A program made the translations under genes and the position numbers. Below, piece after piece: positions 20,543-33,500 of a stretch of DNA of 64,000 nucleotides (the first letter of the stretch is position 1; every line of letters begins with the position of its first letter). The notes beneath the pieces were generated by a model. The model was given only the letters and a program-made list of their open reading frames with translations, did not search any database and was not told the DNA's origin. The DNA comes from Malachius bipustulatus (taxonomy: Eukaryota > Arthropoda > Insecta > Coleoptera > Melyridae): positions 37,607,579-37,671,578 of the forward strand of contig OU342638.1 of assembly GCA_910589415.1 (NCBI GenBank). Reading direction: 5' to 3'.

Positions 20543-21514
20543 ATGAATTTAAATGAAGCGAATAAGTACTGTCCTGTTCAACAACATGAGGAGAGGACTA
20601 TCAAAACGGAAGCAGTAGAAGAGGATAAGTTTGACTGCGACTCGCTGCCCGCATCCTCAAAGTTCAAATGTGAAAATGTAAAGAATTATTCAAGATCCGC
20701 AGAGTCAAACAATTTTGAGAATGTCTCTTCATCTTGCCCGGTAATCAAGATAGAACCTGAAGACTCATCACCAGGACCAGATGACCTTCCTCGAGTGCAG
20801 GGAGCAGAAAATGTGACATTAAAAGAAGAAGCGATTGACATCGATGAACACAAACCGGGCTGGGAGCAGATTAAGGGAAGTAGTAGTCATGTTGGACTCG
20901 TTCGGTTTGAGTTCGTTCAACAAAGTGAGTCACGATCTTCTGACAGGACCAGGGAAGAACAAGCGAAGTATAACTGTGCCCATTGTTCCTATAAAACAAA
21001 CAAAAAATCTCATTTCACTCGGCATTATAACAATAAACATTCCAAAAATGCTGAAGTGTACAAATGTCGGGAGTGTTCTTATCAAACAAAATGTAAAGGC
21101 TATTTCACTCAACATTATAAATTTAATCATTCAGCGGAAGTGTACAAATGTCAGGAATGTTCTTACCAAACAAGATTTAAAAGCGCTTTGACTCAACATT
21201 ATAAAATAAAACATTCAGCAGAAGCAGAAATGTATAAATGTCAGGAATGTTCTTACGAAACTAAAATCAAATCCAATTTGACAAAACATTATAAACAAAA
21301 ACATTCAACGGAAGCAGAAGTGTACAAGTGTCAGGAATGTTCTTTCAAGACGACATATAAATGTAATCTGCTGCAACATTTCAAGTATAAACATTCAAAA
21401 GAATCAGCAGAAATGTACAAGTGTCAGGAATGTTCATATGAAACAAAGCGCAAAGGTGATTTGACTGCACATTATAAACGTAAACATAAGGAAGTTGTGG
21501 AAGTGTATAAATAA
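20543..21514 (+). CDS. C2H2 zinc-finger protein ZF2, 6 fingers, C-terminally shortened
   Basis: A 323-residue single-exon member. The N-terminal region keeps psi-K-x-E motifs (IKTE, IKIE, LKEE) and the EHKPGWEQIKG block of the family. Six fingers run from YNCAHCSYKT to YKCQECSYETKRK. After EVYK a TAA stop appears, and the next bases (TGTGCTCAGTGTCAGCATGAAAC) are the start of the conserved last finger. Three extra bases forming the stop thus remove finger 7, and ZF3 has the same TAA. Further downstream the finger remnant is also deleted. A solo LTR at 20158-20475 replaces the usual conserved leader, so expression may differ from the paralogs. Confidence 0.85.
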   Translation: MNLNEANKYCPVQQHEERTIKTEAVEEDKFDCDSLPASSKFKCENVKNYSRSAESNNFENVSSSCPVIKIEPEDSSPGPDDLPRVQGAENVTLKEEAIDIDEHKPGWEQIKGSSSHVGLVRFEFVQQSESRSSDRTREEQAKYNCAHCSYKTNKKSHFTRHYNNKHSKNAEVYKCRECSYQTKCKGYFTQHYKFNHSAEVYKCQECSYQTRFKSALTQHYKIKHSAEAEMYKCQECSYETKIKSNLTKHYKQKHSTEAEVYKCQECSFKTTYKCNLLQHFKYKHSKESAEMYKCQECSYETKRKGDLTAHYKRKHKEVVEVYK

Positions 21515-22598
21515 TGTGCTCAGTGTCAGCATGAAACAAAATTGAAAAGAGACCTCTTCGGACGAAGAAGGCAATGTGTGTGTGTGAGTGAGTACTAAAA
21601 TGCAACTAATCGGCGTTCATGAACATGCAAATGAAAAACTGGAAAGTGTTTTTTGAAATGTTTGGATTTGGATTCGAAATGGTCTCGGTTATTTGTATCG
21701 AAACCGAAAGGAGAATTAAACATTTTGTACTGTAACAGAGCTTTGCACACTTGCAATAATTAGTTTTTCAGTTGGCTTTGTTACCTGATAATTACACCCA
21801 CCACAAAATATGTTTAATAATAATTGATGTACTTAACTGGGGGATTTATCAATTTATCCTACTAAGGAACAGCTGATTCATACTTGATTTGATGTAATGT
21901 ACTTTTTTGGGGTAAAAGGTACCTATGTAGCTGTAAATAGTTAGGTATGTATTTGCTTTTTAATCTATAATTTCAATGACATATTGTAAAAAATTGTGTA
22001 ATGGTGCAAGTGGACACGAGTCCGTTTAATTTATATTTTAGCTTTAGGCTTTAGGTAGTCATTAGTACACAAAAAGGAACTAGCTGCATCAAAGATCCTG
22101 CTGACAGATGGGCAGTTGCATACAATAATAATTAATTTGCCACAGTTTCTTTTTTTTTTTGTCAACTTCGCAATAATTTAACAACAGAACTAATACGTCC
22201 AAACGGAGAGTGTATACATTATTTAATCTACCACAAGAATAATAATTATTGATGCGGGAAAGGTAATAATAAAAAATGATTTAGGTATAGACTTTTATAA
22301 TTTATAACCACTTCCCTTAATTTAATTATAGTATTATTTGGTATTATTAATTTTAAATTTCTGTAAATATACATACACACCAGTTGCACTGGATTTTTTT
22401 GTTTTCTTTTTCCAAGTAAGCGTTAATATAATAATTTTGTTGTACATAAATAATTGTAAATATTTAATATATTTTTGGTCCTTTATACTGAAAGAGATTT
22501 TTATTTTTATTTAAGTCTTATCTCACTACACTACATTATTATTACACATAAATGTTCCCTCCCGAATAGGAAATTTATTATCTGAGTTGTTCTATTTA
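21515..22598. other. ZF2 3' flank
   Basis: Contains the broken last-finger remnant (21515-21570), the family 3' UTR block (GAAAAACTGGAAAGTGTTTTTTG) and CCACCACAAAATATG, the empty form of the MITE site occupied in ZF4 and ZF5. 21880-22598 is AT-rich sequence with no recognisable feature. Confidence 0.55.
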
Positions 22599-23213
22599 TA
22601 TCCCGAAATGGTGGACACGGTATACAGGGTGTTGTAGTGGATGTTCAGAAAGACTGTAAATTTAAAACAAAAATGTGTTCCTCGGCTTCGTTACCGAGAT
22701 ATAGGGTGTTCTTTTTCAAAAACTTAAATCGAAATGGCGGTCAAATTTAAACAACCTCCACTGGCAAAGCACACGATTTCACATAACTATTACGATAATG
22801 TTTGCTTTTTATTATTTTTATTATCGAATAGAAATAAATGCATTCAAAGTTTACCTATTCCCTCTGAGTTCAACAAAATTTTTCAATTGTTCGAATTAGA
22901 GATTTTATTGAATAATATTATCGAATATGTATCCGCGCAACAATTATTGTTTTAAGCATTGTTTGACTTGCCATTTCATTATGTTTCCATGGTAACATCT
23001 ATCTGGGTATTGTAATAAGTAGACCTGCACATTATTTTCTGCCTGAAGAAGGGTATCCAGTGCAGTGTTCTGACTTTATTTTCCACAAAAGCGGTCAAAT
23101 CTTCTTAAATGAGCCATACTGGAGGAAAAAGTAAATGAACTTGGAATCTTTAATCCACAATGGATGCTGTTGTGCTGTCCGTGTCCGCCATTTCGGGATC
23201 ACACTCGCTTATA
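22599..23213 (+). mobile_element. MITE of the ATGGCGGACACGG family, ZF2 side
   Basis: Ends are TCCCGAAATGGTGGACACGG and CGTGTCCGCCATTTCGGGAT, with the outermost CAGGGTGA lost on the left. The interior (GAAATGGCGGTCAAATTTAA, CCTCCACTGGCAAAGCACA) matches 61572-62170 in the same orientation, and 42773-43393 and 52513-53114 inverted. No transposase. Confidence 0.8.
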
Positions 23214-24264
23214 AGAAATTGGGGAGTGGGAGGAAATTGTTTGTCGAGGTTAAGGAAACAGGAAACCATCAGAGAATATCAAAATTTCTGTTTAAAGAAT
23301 GCACAAGCTACTAACTTGACAGCTGTTTGACAAGTCCATCTAGATAAAAAATAAACTATAGCTATCACCACACTGACGTCACAGGCTGCGCGCTGACATA
23401 CCTTGTACCTTGTTGTTAATTTGTAGCACGCTCTGTATATACCTAAGTCATTTGTCTTTAAGGACGGAATGGTAAGCGCTCAGCGCAAACACGACACACA
23501 TACACACGGTATGCCGATTGCTTTTACTATTTTTGGATTTTGACTCAAAGCATTAATGGCGACGAGGTTGTTTATAAAATAAAAATCAAATTTGATTGCT
23601 TTTTTTCCTTCTTTCTTGAGTTTTTCTTTGTGCTAGGCTAGAGCTATATAGTAAAATCTTTAATTTTTTTTTCGAAAAAATCAAAATAAAATTTTTACAA
23701 TTTTTAAAAAATGGTATTGATTTTTGGTTTCCGTAATTTTTTTTGTATCAAACAACAAAAAAAACAAAATGGCGGCTATGAGAAAAACAAAAGTAGACTA
23801 TGAAAACACTGGAATTTAGTTGGCCGTGGAAATTTTTAAAATATAAAATGGATAGCTTTTGATGACTTATGGAAGCGTACAAAAAATTATTTATCTATAT
23901 GTGACAATAAAAAAGATACGAGCATAATCATGTGTAGTCTTCCAACCGCGTGACGTCAGAACACCGGAACGCAGCCTGCGCAGTCGTAGCCCGTGTATTT
24001 GTGTAACTTGTGCGCAGGTGTTGTTGACTGTCCAGTGTCAACAACACGTCAACGTCAGTCAAAATCACCCCACCCCGTTTTCGCGTTTTCTCTTTTTTCC
24101 CCCTGCCGCTAATAAAAGTAGGAAAACTTTATCCTTTATCCTAAATTTTTATTAATTTTTATTTTATTTAATTCTTTGAAGTTGAAGTTGAGATTGATTA
24201 ATAATATTGTGCCAGAAAATAACGTTTGAGAGTGTATATCAGTAAGGAAAGGAAAATTAACATC
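23214..24264. other. ZF3 upstream region
   Basis: 23370-23500 resembles the conserved upstream block of the family (TGACGTCACAGGCTGCGCG, GTCTTTAAGGACGGAATGG). It is followed by a degraded CAGGGTCGG-family element at about 23640-23935 and by a second CRE-like block (GCGTGACGTCAGAACACC) near 23950. The immediate leader has ATTGTGCCAGAAAATAACG and AGTAAGGAAAGG before the ATG. The inserted element pushes the distal block about 0.5 kb further from the gene than in ZF1. Confidence 0.55.
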
Positions 24265-25716
24265 ATGAGCTTAAATAATAATAATGAAGTGAACAATAAA
24301 CAGAGTAGTGGTCAACAACCTCAGCAGGAAATGATTATAAAAACGGAAGCAGTAGAAGACCATAAGTTTGACTACGATTCCCTGCTCGCGTCCCCGAAGT
24401 TGAAATGTGAAAATGAACCGAATCATTCGAGCTGCGATCGATCTTCTGAATCCGACAATTTGGAGAACATCTCTTCATATTGCCCCCTAATAAAGATAGA
24501 ACCTGAAGACTCTTCACAAGGACCAGATGACCTTCATCGAGTACAAGGAGCAGAAGGTTTGTCACTGAAAGAAGAAAAGATTGACATCGAAGATCATAAA
24601 CCCTGCTGGGAGCAGATTAAGGGAAGTAGTAGTCATGTTGGACTCGTTCGGTGTGAGTTCGTTCAACAAGGTGAGTCACGATCTTCTGACAGGACCAGGG
24701 AAGAACAAGTGAAGTATAACTGTGCTCATTGTTCCTATAAAACGAACAGAAAATCTCTTTTCACTCAGCATTATAACAATAAACATTCCAAAACTGCTGA
24801 AGTGTACAAATGCCAGGAATGTTCATTTGAAACAAAAGATAAAAGTTCTGTGACCAAACATTATAAACTTACACATTCAAAAGATGCAAAAGTGTACAAC
24901 TGTGACAAATGTTCCCATAAAACAAAAAACAAACAAACTTTCGTCAAACATTTTAAATATAAACATTCAAAACATGTTGAAGTGCTCAAATGTCAGGAAT
25001 GTTCATATGAAACCAAAAATAGAAGTAATTTGACCGAACATTATAATTATAACCATTCAACGGAAGTAGAAGTGTACAAGTGTCAGGAATGTTCATTTGA
25101 AACAAAGCTTGAAAGGTTTTTGAATCGACACTATAAACATAAACATTTAGAAGATGCGGAAGTGTACAAATGTTTAGAATGTTCTTACGTAACAAAAATC
25201 AAATGTTCATTGACTCAACACTATAAACATAAACATTCTGAAGACGGTGAAGTGTACAAATGTCAGGAATGTTCTTATCAAACAAGATTTAAAGGTCATT
25301 TAAAGAGTCACTATAAAAGTCACTATAAAATCAAACATTCAGCAGAAGCAGAAACGTATAAATGTCAGGAATGTTCTTACGAAACAAAAGATAAAAGTTC
25401 TGTGACCAAACATTATAAAATAAAACATGTAAAAGATCCTGAAATCTATAAATGTCAGGAATGTTCTTACAAGACGGTATATAAATGTAATCTGCTGCAA
25501 CATTTCAAGTGTAAACATTCAAAAGAACCAGCAGAGATGTACAAATGTCAGGAATGTTCATTTCAAACGAGATATAAAAGAAATTTGACCAATCATTATA
25601 AAATTGAACATTCTAAAGATGCTCAAGTGCTCAAATGTCAGGAGTGTTCCTACGAAACAAAATATAAAAGTGCTTTGACTCAACATTATAAATGTAAACA
25701 TAAAAAAGTTTTGTAA
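24265..25716 (+). CDS. C2H2 zinc-finger protein ZF3, 11 fingers, C-terminally shortened
   Basis: A 483-residue single-exon member. The ATG at 24265 is chosen because it lies in the family CATCATGAGC context; the upstream TTG extension is leader sequence. The N-terminus has IKTE, LKCE, IKIE and LKEE SUMO-type motifs. Eleven fingers follow. Finger 7 carries a 12-bp duplication giving HLKSHYKSHYKIKH, which alters the zinc-binding helix spacing. A changed codon after KKV makes the stop. The ZF2-type extra TAA is also present a few codons later, so the last family finger (remnant 25731-25790) is lost twice over. Fingers 4 and 11 begin LKC instead of YKC. Confidence 0.88.
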   Translation: MSLNNNNEVNNKQSSGQQPQQEMIIKTEAVEDHKFDYDSLLASPKLKCENEPNHSSCDRSSESDNLENISSYCPLIKIEPEDSSQGPDDLHRVQGAEGLSLKEEKIDIEDHKPCWEQIKGSSSHVGLVRCEFVQQGESRSSDRTREEQVKYNCAHCSYKTNRKSLFTQHYNNKHSKTAEVYKCQECSFETKDKSSVTKHYKLTHSKDAKVYNCDKCSHKTKNKQTFVKHFKYKHSKHVEVLKCQECSYETKNRSNLTEHYNYNHSTEVEVYKCQECSFETKLERFLNRHYKHKHLEDAEVYKCLECSYVTKIKCSLTQHYKHKHSEDGEVYKCQECSYQTRFKGHLKSHYKSHYKIKHSAEAETYKCQECSYETKDKSSVTKHYKIKHVKDPEIYKCQECSYKTVYKCNLLQHFKCKHSKEPAEMYKCQECSFQTRYKRNLTNHYKIEHSKDAQVLKCQECSYETKYKSALTQHYKCKHKKVL

Positions 25717-27004
25717 GTGTATAAATAATGTGCTCAGTGTCAGCATGAAACTAAAATGAAAAGAGACCTCGTCAGACATTGAAAGTCCGCTCATTCTGTT
25801 AGCAGAAGGTAATGGGTGTGTGTGTGAGTGAGTGAGTGAGCACTAAAATGCAACTAATTCGTTTTCATGGTCATGCAAATGAAAAACTGGAAAGCGCTTA
25901 TTAAAATGTTTGAGTTTGGATTCGAAATGGTCTCAGTTATTTGTATAGAAACCGAAACGAGAATTAAAAATTCTGTACCATAAGAAAACTTTGTAGACTT
26001 GTAAAATGCTTTTTCAGTTGGCTTTGTTACCTGCTAAGTATTTTATCATCCCACCAGCTGGCTACCTGCCAGCCAATCACATGCCAGTGACGTCAAGATC
26101 ACAGATGTATATATGGTTGCATACTATACACCGTTCACTTATTATAAAAGAATTGGGTTATGGTGTAGGGTGATTAAAATCACTGGGTATAACTGCTGTC
26201 AATCATTGGCTGGAATTTGGTTATAGCTTTATTCGGGTTTTTGCTATTACTGTTCTAGGACTGTCAGGAGTTTGCGCAGTCGAAATTCATGCGTTCGGGT
26301 TTTGTAGAACTAATCCTGAACTAGTTCTGAGACAGAAGTTCTCTGTTTTGGTTTAACTCAGGACCGTTTTAGAACCGTTCAAGAACCGTCCAAACCAGTC
26401 CTCGCTCTGGAGTAAGAACTGATTTCGGATTGTCAATTCACGCATGCCCATTTTCATTTTACACGATACACGACGACGGTAGGACGGTACTCGCTGGCGT
26501 TTGTTGATCTTGGACTTGTTGTTTTGTTTTTACTATTATTGATCAGGTTAATTATTAGATAAGTAATTGGTAATAGGCATACCTAGGTAATAATGGATGA
26601 CTACATACAAAATATCCTTTTCAATTCATCATTATCCTCATCAGACTCTTCGGAAGAGCAAGATGAACTTTCCATTATTAAGTACCTACCTAGGTACTGG
26701 TTGGGTTATCAGAAAATTGAGTAAATTCACAAAAATTATAAACAAAGACATAAATAAACTGTGTTTTGCGTGTCGCAGACAAAAGCGCTTTTCTCACTAA
26801 AAGAAAAGTTGAGCAGTATATGCTTTGCTTTGCGTTTTTTATTTGAATTTTACATATTGAAAAGTAGGGTTAGGTTCTAAGTTCTTTCTTCTTTTAAAGA
26901 TTTCCATTTACAAGATTTATAACAGTTCGGAATTGTTCGAGTTTTGTGAAGTCGCGGACACTTCCAGGACAATCCGAGAACGGTAAAAATAAAATTAGTC
27001 ATTA
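25717..27004. other. ZF3 3' flank and unassigned sequence
   Basis: 25717-26055 holds the last-finger remnant and the family 3' UTR block, ending near CATCCCACCA, where similarity stops. 26100-27000 contains AGAACCGTTC/GAACCGTCC-type words, partly self-complementary, that also occur beyond the LINE at 37240-37310 (CAGGACGGTTCTTG). The LINE may therefore have inserted into an older element. No gene. Confidence 0.4.
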
Positions 27005-27285
27005 AAATAATAATAATTAAATAATAATAATAATAATTTAACTTTTAATTAAAATTCTCAGTCCTGTCAAACTCATTTTGAGATTGGAAGTCAATTTTAA
27101 TTTATCGTACAAAAAGTGATTTTATCTATACAATATTTATTTATTTTATACATGTTAGTGATTCAAAATTAAAAATATAGTTCGTGATGATGAAGAATAA
27201 TGATTTTAGGCGTAATTTTTGGAATTGAATTGAAAAAGAGGTATAATTGGTTTTACATGACAAAAAGTGTCATATTTGATTTTTA

Positions 27286-29805
27286 ATGATATATACAAAA
27301 CAAAATTGTGAAGTTCTAAATTGTAATGAAGAAGTATTCAGTAGCTGTTACAGATGCAATATTTTATTATGTTATGATCATTTTATAAAAGATGATGCTG
27401 GATGCACTTATCATGGTCTGACTACTACCATTGACAATCAGGTGAGCCAATTTAAAGAATTAGAAACGGACATAAAATGTAGTCGAAGAAGTGATTTCCA
27501 GAAATTACTTTGTAATATCTGTGGAAAATATTTTACACGTCTAAATTCACATGTTACAAAAGCTCATTTAAATGGAGAAATTTATGAAAGACCTAGATCT
27601 CAAAATTATAGTCAATCAAAAATCAATCAGTCAAAATCAAAGAACATAATTCAGAATGAAACTTCTTATAAAATAAAGAAAATTAATAAATCTGACAAAG
27701 AAAAATCGGATGGAATTAATATAGATAAAAACGAACAAGAAAATCAAAGAATGGAATGTAAATATTGCAATCAATTATTTTTAAATCAGAGAGGTATAAA
27801 CACTCATACACGTAAAGCACATCCTGAAATTTATAGAGAAAATTTAATAATGAAAAATGAAACAAAGAAGAAGGCCAGTTTAATCAATCAAGATTCTAGT
27901 GAAGATATAAATAGTAATTTAACTAAAAGTGATAAATTTAATTGCGAAATTACAAAATGGGTGGAAACATTCAACAATATTGATATCACTACAGAAGAAA
28001 TATTTGGAGAAATAGTTCAGGACTTTAGTAACTTTTTAGTCACTTCGTTAGATTACCTACCTGGTCCAAAACACCCTGCTAGAAAGTATTATGAAGCTAG
28101 AAAAAGGAACGGATTCAAAAATAATCAATCTACATTTAAAAATTCAACAAATCCACAAAGAAATTCAAAAAGAAAAAAAGAAAAACGTAAAGCAGAATAC
28201 GAGTATCAAATTACTCAATATTATTACTATAATCAGAGAAGAAAAGCAGTGAGGAGGGTTTTTAATGATGGAAAAAATGAAACATGTAAAATAGAAACAA
28301 ATTTAATTTATGATTTCTACAAAACCAAATTTGAAGAACCAAATAATAAGTGTAAACAATATTACCAAAAGAGAATTACAAAGGAGGAAGATGATATCAA
28401 TAATAGCTCTTTTGTTCCTGTTATAGACGTTGAAGAAGTTGCTAATGCTGTTAAATTAATCAAGGTAGATACTTCCCCAGGTCCTGATAGAGTGATCATG
28501 CGATGTATAAAGAATAATATCAGAATTATTTCGATTATTGCTAAAATTGGTACAATAATGTTACAAACTGGTTTTATTCCAAAATCATTTAGGATGGCTC
28601 GTACTGTTTTGATTTTTAAAAAAGGTGACCCTGAAGACCTTAACAATTGGAGACCTATTTCAATATGTTCAATTCTGAGAAGAATTATTGAGAAAGTTAT
28701 CGATAAAAAAATAAGAAACTTCATATCCATTAATGAAAATCAACGAGGATTTATGTTCTTACCCGGATGTCATATCAATAATGCTATAATTCAAAACATA
28801 TTTAAAAAAGCAAAAACAAATCAAGAAGATGCCTCTTTAATATTTTTAGACTTAGAGAAAGCATACGATTCAATAGGTCATAATCATTTGGTCAAAGTAA
28901 TACGTTCTTCAGGAATACCGAATAAATTACAAAATCTTATCATTGGCTTACAAACGAATAATGTTTCATTTATTGATCTAAATTTTAGAAAGTCTAAATC
29001 TTTTAAAATTAATAAAGGTGTTTTGCAAGGAGCTCCCCTTTCGCCAATCATATTTAACTTATGTATTAACCACATCTTTGATGAACTCTGTGAACCTAAT
29101 ATTTTGTCAAATTTTGGATATAATTTATCTTTAAAAAATAATATCTCTATTATGGGTTATGCAGACGACACTGTTCTCATTGGAAATTCTCATTACTCTG
29201 CAAATTGTCTTCTTTCAATGACTGAAAACATGTTGAATGAAATAGGACTTCAAATTAACCCTAAAAAATCATGTGCAATTGTTTTAAAAAGTGGAAATTT
29301 GACAGATCAAACTTTTATCTCATCCTCGTCAACTACGATAAATTCTATTAGACCTGAGGATAAAATTAAATACTTAGGAGTTACCTATTCTGATGGTCCT
29401 TTATTTGATCAAGATTGTCTTATTAAAAAATTTTCAAACAAATTAGAAACACTTACTAAGTCATTTTTACTACAATGTGATCAAAAACTGAATATTTTAA
29501 GTCAATACATTACTCCGCTTACCATTTATCAATTTCAAACAACTCACTACACACAAATTCCGAAAATTTTCTTAGAAAATCTTGATAAATATATTAGAAG
29601 TTGCGTTAAGGAAATTTTACAGCTTCCTGGTGATACTCCAAATAGTTTTTTATATAGTTCTAAAACTGTCAAGGGATTAGAAATTTTTAATTGTGGTTGG
29701 GAAGCTTTTATTCAGCAAATTAACAAATTTAAACTTCTTGAAAAATATAAAAATTATATGTTTCTAGAAAATAAATCATATAAAGATGAAATTGATAAAT
29801 GTTTG
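27286..29805 (+). pseudogene. LINE ORF, N-terminal zinc motifs and reverse transcriptase (5' part)
   Basis: About 840 residues. The N-terminus has a Cys/His cluster (CEVLNC...CYRC...LCYDH), then two C2H2 motifs, CNICGKYFTRLNSH (about 27511) and CKYCNQLFLNQRG (about 27757), as in R2-type proteins that bind their target DNA. RT follows, with SPGPDRV, RPISICS, the motif A segment FLDLEKAYDS (about 28845), GAPLSPIIFN and the catalytic YADD (about 29158). No stop or frameshift is seen before the BEL insertion point. The apparent stop at 29809 lies inside the BEL LTR. The rest of the ORF lies at 36219-37031. Confidence 0.88.
29801..29805. repeat. Target site duplication of BEL element (left)
   Basis: GTTTG at 29801-29805 is repeated at 36214-36218, immediately outside the two LTR ends. 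Confidence 0.9.
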
Positions 29806-30371
29806 TGTTAACTCCGCGTCAAAGAGCCTAAAAATATTAACGACGCGATTCGATCCTGAAAGGGGCTAAATTAATGCGGCTCGATGCCGCGATGGTAATG
29901 ACGAATCGCCACGGTGACAGGATCAAAATTTAGGGAAGGACCAGGCTGTAATTGCCAATGATTGACAGGAACACAATTATTAATAATAATTATCGAAATT
30001 ACTGACCTTGTGTCTTGTCCGACTAAAGGGGCACTTGTTTTAATTTGCGAGATGTTGTAACTATTATTATTGTTCACTCTGCTTCACTATGTAGGTACCC
30101 ACGATTGTTCCACTACTTTATACCGCTTCCTTATTTAATTAAAGAACTAGGTATCCCGTTTCCGTAACACCAGCATCGACGAGTCTGGTACGAACGGCAC
30201 TCTGTCGAGTTCTTTTCTCTCTCGATGTTAAACCTCGACTCTTCTCTCTATGTGTGGTCCTGTCCGGTCAGGTGTCCTTTTCCTTCGTCCCGATGTGTAA
30301 AGGGATAGGAAGGGGTAGGAAACGGTGGTGTCTTAGAGAATACGAATCGATTATTCACCAAGGACGTAACA
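29806..30371 (-). repeat. 3' LTR of BEL element
   Basis: On the + strand it starts TGTTAACTCCGCGTC and ends AAGGACGTAACA. It is identical by eye to 35648-36213. The adjoining minus-strand polypurine-like GGTGGGCGG lies at 30374-30382. Confidence 0.92.
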
Positions 30372-30514
30372 TACCGCCCACCAAAATTACCGGAGGAATT
30401 TTCCGCTATCAGAAAATTGAACCAAAAGCGAAACTAACGAAAACGAAACTAACGACAATAACAAAACTAACGAAAACGAAACTAACGAGTCAGGGACGAA
30501 ATTCCCTGAGTCCG

Positions 30515-33500
30515 TTACTGGTTAGGTAACGGGCAAAGTTTGACCAGAGGTCGTTTACAAAGACCTTTGGTCGTACGAACCGAGGCAACCCTGGCGACAC
30601 CATCCGCATCAGGGTGCAAAGAAACAATTCTTCCTAGAGCTGCTAGGAAAGTCTCTGACGATAAATCAGAAGCGATCTCGAGATGAATCGCGCGAGTCGC
30701 GAAACATACGAACAAACATAAATAGGTTTTAGAAGTTTTGACACCCCTATACCTCGACAAGACAATAGGAAAGGGTCCCCCATAATCGACCCCGACACAA
30801 CTAAAGGGCTTCAATTGGGAGACACGAGCGACAGATAACTTCCCCATGGGAGGTTCCAACGAGAGCGGACGAGTGCGAAAGCAATGGTCGCATTTCGACA
30901 AATAACTACGAATGACCCTACGAGCAGACAGGATCCAAAAATTTTGTTGAAGGAGATAATGAGTAGTGTTCACTCCTGGGTGCAAATTACCTCGATGTAT
31001 CTGATCAATCAAAAGTTCAACCAACCTATGCCTTCCTGGCAACAATGCGGGATATTTAGCGTCGAATGCTAAACCCGAATGCAACAGTCGACCCCCGACT
31101 CGCAAAATACCGAAATCATCAATAAAGGGCGACAATGACTGCAAGTACTTGGCACATGGTTTACCAGAGCGAATTTTCTCCAATTCCGAAGAGAAGACCG
31201 AAGATTGAACAATTCTAACAATTTGCATGAGAGCAGCATGCAACTCAGAGACACTCAATGCACCAGTGGTCCTATTGACAGCACGACAATTGTTAGTGAA
31301 ACGAAAACAACGAGCGATAATACCCTGAATTTTCCTCAAAGAAGAAAATCTTTTCAACAAAACATCGACATCCGAAATCTCTATCGTAGCGAACAAAACA
31401 ATATTCCTTTTCTCCAGTTCAACATCAGAAGTGGGAGCAATGGGAAAGAGTGCTGGCCAAGATTCCAGCGGCAATCTGAGGAATTCAGGCCCCGCCCACC
31501 ATGCGGAAGCCCCGACTAACTCCTCTGGTAACAAGCCCCGAGACGCGACGTCCGCTGGGTTGTCACCTGAACGTACATGATTCCAACAATCCGGAGGAAT
31601 TCGATCCTGAATGTGGACGACACGATTCGAAACAAAAGTCTTCCACCGATGTGGAGACGACTTGATCCAGGATAGAGCGACCGAAGAGTCACTCCAAGCG
31701 AAAACCTTATCAACAACAATGGATTGAGGACCTTGTTCAAGGACGAACGAAACGAGATCTGATAGTAAGACTGCGGCACACAATTCCAGCCGTGGAACGG
31801 AGAGTGGTTTGAGCGGAGCAACACGAGACTTGGCAGTAACGAAACGAACCTGCACATTGCCATCGGCGTCCTCGAAACGATAATACACCACACCCGCATA
31901 ACCTGCAGTCGACGCATCACAAAATGCGTGCAGCTGACACGACACGAAAGATCCTTCGGGAACCAAGCACCTAGGGATTGTCAACTTGGATAAAACATGA
32001 AGAGTGGACTTATATCGATTCCACTTTTCGACAACATCAGCTGGTGGATCTTCATCCCAATCCAGCCCGAGATACCACAAATGTTGAATGACTCGTTTTG
32101 CCATAAAGGTCAATGGGCACAAGAAACCCAACGGGTCATAGATCTTAGCGACTTCTGAGAGAATGCTTCTCTTAGTACAAGGTGAATCTATGGACTTAAC
32201 CATGAACGAAAACGAATCAGTAGCCGATTGCCACTGAAGGCCAAGAATTTTCACCGAAAAGTCCGATTCCGAATCAAAGTTGGATGACTGCTGTTGACAA
32301 TGTTCAACCGGCAGATCCTGAAGCAATTGTGGATTGTTAGCAGACCATTTCCGCAACTCAAATTGTCCCAATTGCAATAGCGAAATGAGCTGATTTCTCA
32401 ACTCCAAGGTTTCCTCGATTTGATTTGCCCCAATGGCAAAATCATCGACATAAAGCCCGAGACGAATGGCTTTCGAAGCGAGAGGAAACTTCTCAGAATT
32501 TTCTTGAGCTAATTGTAACAAGCACCTAACGACACGAATTTTCGACGGTACTGGGGCGAGCGAAGACACATCAGAAGACATCGAAACACCAGGGTCTTTA
32601 AAAACGCAATGATGCGGAATGTAATAAGAGTTTGCAGATTCCGACTCCAATGGCACCAACGACATGTGCCCAGCCTCCAAATAATCTTTCATAAACTCTA
32701 CATACATGTCTCTAATGTGAGGCAACCTCGACAATCGTCTCTCCAAAGCGAGCAAACGACGATCTGCGACATTCAACGAATCATTAAAGATAGGCAACTC
32801 TTTGCTATCCTTAAATGGCAACAATACCCCAAAACGACCTGATTCTTCTCGATAATGAGACTCAACGAACAACGAATCAGCCTCTTGTTCCTCATTAGAG
32901 CAAACCTCAACTGAAGGCACCTCCTCAACTCTCCAAAATGCCTTAAGAGTCTCTTCAAGGGTCGAATCTACCGACGCAAAACAAGCTTGAACCTCGCCCG
33001 CAACCTTCGACGAAATGGTTCCCAAAAGAACCCAACCAAACGTCGTGTTCATTGCGGCTGGACAGTTATCACTGCCCGACAAATAACCACCATGAACAAT
33101 ATTGGGAAAGATGTCAGCTCCTAGCAAAACATCGACAGAACCAGGCGTGTACCAATTAGGATCCGCTAACTTCAAATTATCAAGCGCCTTCGATGGCGAA
33201 ATGTCAACACTGGGAAGTTTTCCACAAATATTGGGCAAGACCAAAGTACTTACTTTAAAAGTAGGTGATGGTACCCCAACGGGACGAATAATGCAATCAG
33301 ATGATCCCTGGGCCGATCCCAAGGTCACGTGACCCAAACAAGAAATAGGTGTTGATGATCGATTCAAGTGCAAGCCCAAACGCTTGCGGCACCGATCAGT
33401 AATAAAAGACGACTGACTGCCAGAGTCAATTAAAGAACGAACCACTTGATAGTTGCCCCACTTGTCTTGAACTTCAATACATGCGGTTGCTAAAAGAACC

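Noticed and set aside
24226..24264. N-terminal extension of ZF3 from a TTG
   Set aside because: Equivalent to the untranslated leader of all paralogs; the conserved ATG is at 24265.
26632..26662. CUGAUGAG on the minus strand as another hammerhead
   Set aside because: No stem II pairing before the following GAAA and no cleavage triplet.
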